NCBI GenBank assembly: GCA_035628915.1
Contig: DASPIW010000011.1
Span: forward strand, 1-64,000
Source: JARBUG01 sp035628915
GTDB taxonomy: Bacteria; Bacillota; Sulfobacillia; Symbiobacteriales; Symbiobacteriaceae
Length of the DNA: 64,000 nt
Reading direction: 5' to 3'
Below the pieces are notes generated by a model, which saw only the letters and a program-made list of their open reading frames with translations, did not search any database and was not told where the DNA came from. Below, piece by piece: positions 62,702 to 64,000 of the stretch (the first letter of the stretch is position 1; each line of letters starts with the position of its first letter). The translations under genes and the position numbers were made by a program.

Positions 62702-64000
62702 ATGAGCACGACAAATCCAGTGGCCCCCATTCGTCCGGGGCAGGTAATTCGCGTTGCGATTCACGGGCTGGGGCACAGCGGCGAAGGCGTCGGCCGCTAC
62801 GAAGGGCTGACGGTGTTCGTGCCCGGGGGGGCGCCCGGCGACACGCTGACGGCCAAGGTAACCGAGGTAAAGAAGAACTACGCACGGGCAGCGCTGGTGG
62901 AGCTTGTGGAGCCATCACCCGACCGGGCGGCCCCGCCGTGCCCCGTAGTAGACGAGTGCGGCGGCTGCCAGCTGCAGCACATACGGTACGGCGCCCAACT
63001 GGAGTTAAAACGGCAGCAGGTGGTGGATGCCATCGAGCGGCTGGGCAAGCTCGAGGGCGTGACGGTCCATCCCACCCTGGGCATGGGCGACCCTTGGCAT
63101 TACCGGAACAAGGCACAGTTCCCGGTGGGGACCCGGAGCGGCCGGGTCGTTGCCGGTTTCTTCGCGCCCGGCACCCACCGGATCGTGAATATCGAGCAAT
63201 GTCACATCCAGCATCCGCTCGGCAACGAGATCATGGCGGCAGTCAAAGAGCTGGCCCGACAGTTTGGCGTTCCCATCTACGACGAGCGGACGCACAAGGG
63301 CGTCCTCCGCCACGTGCTGGCGCGCATCGGGCGGGGCACCGGCGAAGCGATGGCCGTGCTGGTAACCAACGGTCCGGAGTTCCCCGCCGCTGCCAAAGTG
63401 GCGCGAGGGTTGATGGAGCGGGTGCCCGCCGTGGTCAGCGTGGTGCAGAATATCAACCCAGAGCAGACGAACGTGGTGTTGGGCCGCAAGAGCAAGGTGC
63501 TGGCCGGGAAGGATCAGATCATCGATTACATAGACGATCTGGAGTTTGCCATTTCGCCGGTCTCGTTCTTCCAGGTCAACCCTGCCCAGACGGAAGTCCT
63601 GTATGGCAAGGCGCTTGAGTACGCGGGGCTGACAGGGGCCGAGACGGTGCTCGATATCTACTGCGGCATCGGCACGATATCGCTGTTCCTCGCCCGCAAG
63701 GCGAGGGAAGTGATCGGCATTGAGGTGGTGCCTCCCGCCATTGAGGATGCGGTGGAGAACGCCCGGCGCAACGGTGTGGCGAACGCCCGGTTCATTTGCG
63801 GCGATGCCGCCGTGGAGATGCCGCGGCTGGCCGGGGAGGGCGTCCGCGCCCAGGTAATCGTGGTCGACCCGCCCCGCAAGGGCTGTGACGAGCCTGTCCT
63901 GCAGGCCATGGCGGCTGTGGGGCCGGAGCGCATTGTGTATGTGTCGTGCAACCCGGCGAGCCTGGCGCGGGACCTGGGACTCCTGTCGGGGCTAGGGTAC
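62702..64000 (+). CDS. rlmD: RlmD/RumA-type 23S rRNA uracil-C5 methyltransferase (3' end missing)
   Basis: 433 residues to the window edge, still open. N-terminal TRAM domain (about 12-72), iron-sulfur cysteines in CPVVDECGGCQ and EQCHIQHP, then a Rossmann methyltransferase domain: VLDIYCGIGTISL (SAM loop), VVDPPRKGCD and the catalytic Cys in YVSCNPASLARDL. It transfers methyl from SAM to C5 of a uridine in 23S rRNA. Which uridine is not certain, since RlmCD in Firmicutes can modify two. No strong ribosome site precedes the ATG. Confidence 0.93.
   Translation, partial: MSTTNPVAPIRPGQVIRVAIHGLGHSGEGVGRYEGLTVFVPGGAPGDTLTAKVTEVKKNYARAALVELVEPSPDRAAPPCPVVDECGGCQLQHIRYGAQLELKRQQVVDAIERLGKLEGVTVHPTLGMGDPWHYRNKAQFPVGTRSGRVVAGFFAPGTHRIVNIEQCHIQHPLGNEIMAAVKELARQFGVPIYDERTHKGVLRHVLARIGRGTGEAMAVLVTNGPEFPAAAKVARGLMERVPAVVSVVQNINPEQTNVVLGRKSKVLAGKDQIIDYIDDLEFAISPVSFFQVNPAQTEVLYGKALEYAGLTGAETVLDIYCGIGTISLFLARKAREVIGIEVVPPAIEDAVENARRNGVANARFICGDAAVEMPRLAGEGVRAQVIVVDPPRKGCDEPVLQAMAAVGPERIVYVSCNPASLARDLGLLSGLGY

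Overview
This window is GC-rich DNA, packed with genes on both strands, from an endospore-forming Firmicute. The gene set and order fit Symbiobacterium or a close relative. The evidence is a short-form HisG with HisZ, two YheC/YheD ATP-grasp spore proteins, a GerD-like germination lipoprotein, an XPB-type helicase with its partner, pcrA and ligA close together, gatCAB, two soluble or membrane sensor kinases, and frequent GTG/TTG starts behind strong AGGAGG-type ribosome sites. The genus is inferred from gene content, not from an alignment.

Layout: (1) 1-6885, the 3' part of a giant secreted protein made of tandem Ig-like repeats, two PA14 domains and one Fn3 domain. (2) 6.9-9.8 kb, a small ORF, a TrpR-like regulator (yerC) overlapping a kynurenine-formamidase-type cyclase, and a sensor histidine kinase. 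(3) 9.8-15 kb, a minus-strand block: membrane protein, Pro/Gln-rich protein, polysaccharide deacetylase with LysM and stalk domains, stalk plus beta-propeller protein, metallophosphoesterase. (4) 15-24.4 kb, two small ORFs, an RRM protein, then histidine biosynthesis as hisZ-hisG, a minus-strand Pro/Gln-rich gene, hisD-B-H-A-F-IE and hisC. (5) 24.6-28.9 kb, a membrane protein and two convergent beta-propeller lipoproteins, one frameshifted. (6) 29.0-29.6 kb, five tRNA genes (Phe and a tandem Ser-Lys pair). (7) 29.6-37.2 kb, CHRD protein, two YheC/YheD-like genes, a KamA-family radical SAM protein, DegV, a GerD-like lipoprotein and a strongly folded untranslated element. (8) 37.2-45.5 kb, the helicase pair, a large sensor kinase, an acetyltransferase, a lytic transglycosylase and an AT-rich repeat island. 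(9) 45.5-56 kb, pcrA, a MATE transporter, a double GNAT protein, a decayed protease fragment, ligA, a zinc-finger anti-sigma-like protein and the peptide-transporter ATPases OppD/OppF. (10) 56-64 kb, gatCAB, an SDR protein, an LD-carboxypeptidase, a membrane M28-like protein and the start of an RlmD-type rRNA methyltransferase.

The his genes make a nearly complete histidine pathway. Only a histidinol phosphatase is not seen. Genes hisD to hisIE overlap or nearly touch, which implies one coupled transcript. gatCAB is a second clear operon with its own promoter. Several items relate to sporulation or the cell surface.

The most interesting unexplained items are: the rod-like folded element at about 36.89-37.12 kb; the nested 9-bp-period inverted repeats at 45.27-45.37 kb; a kinase carrying an HD-GYP-like domain that has lost its metal residues; the gene on the opposite strand that splits the his cluster; and a group combining YheC/YheD ATP-grasp proteins, one of them doubled, with a lysine-aminomutase-like enzyme.
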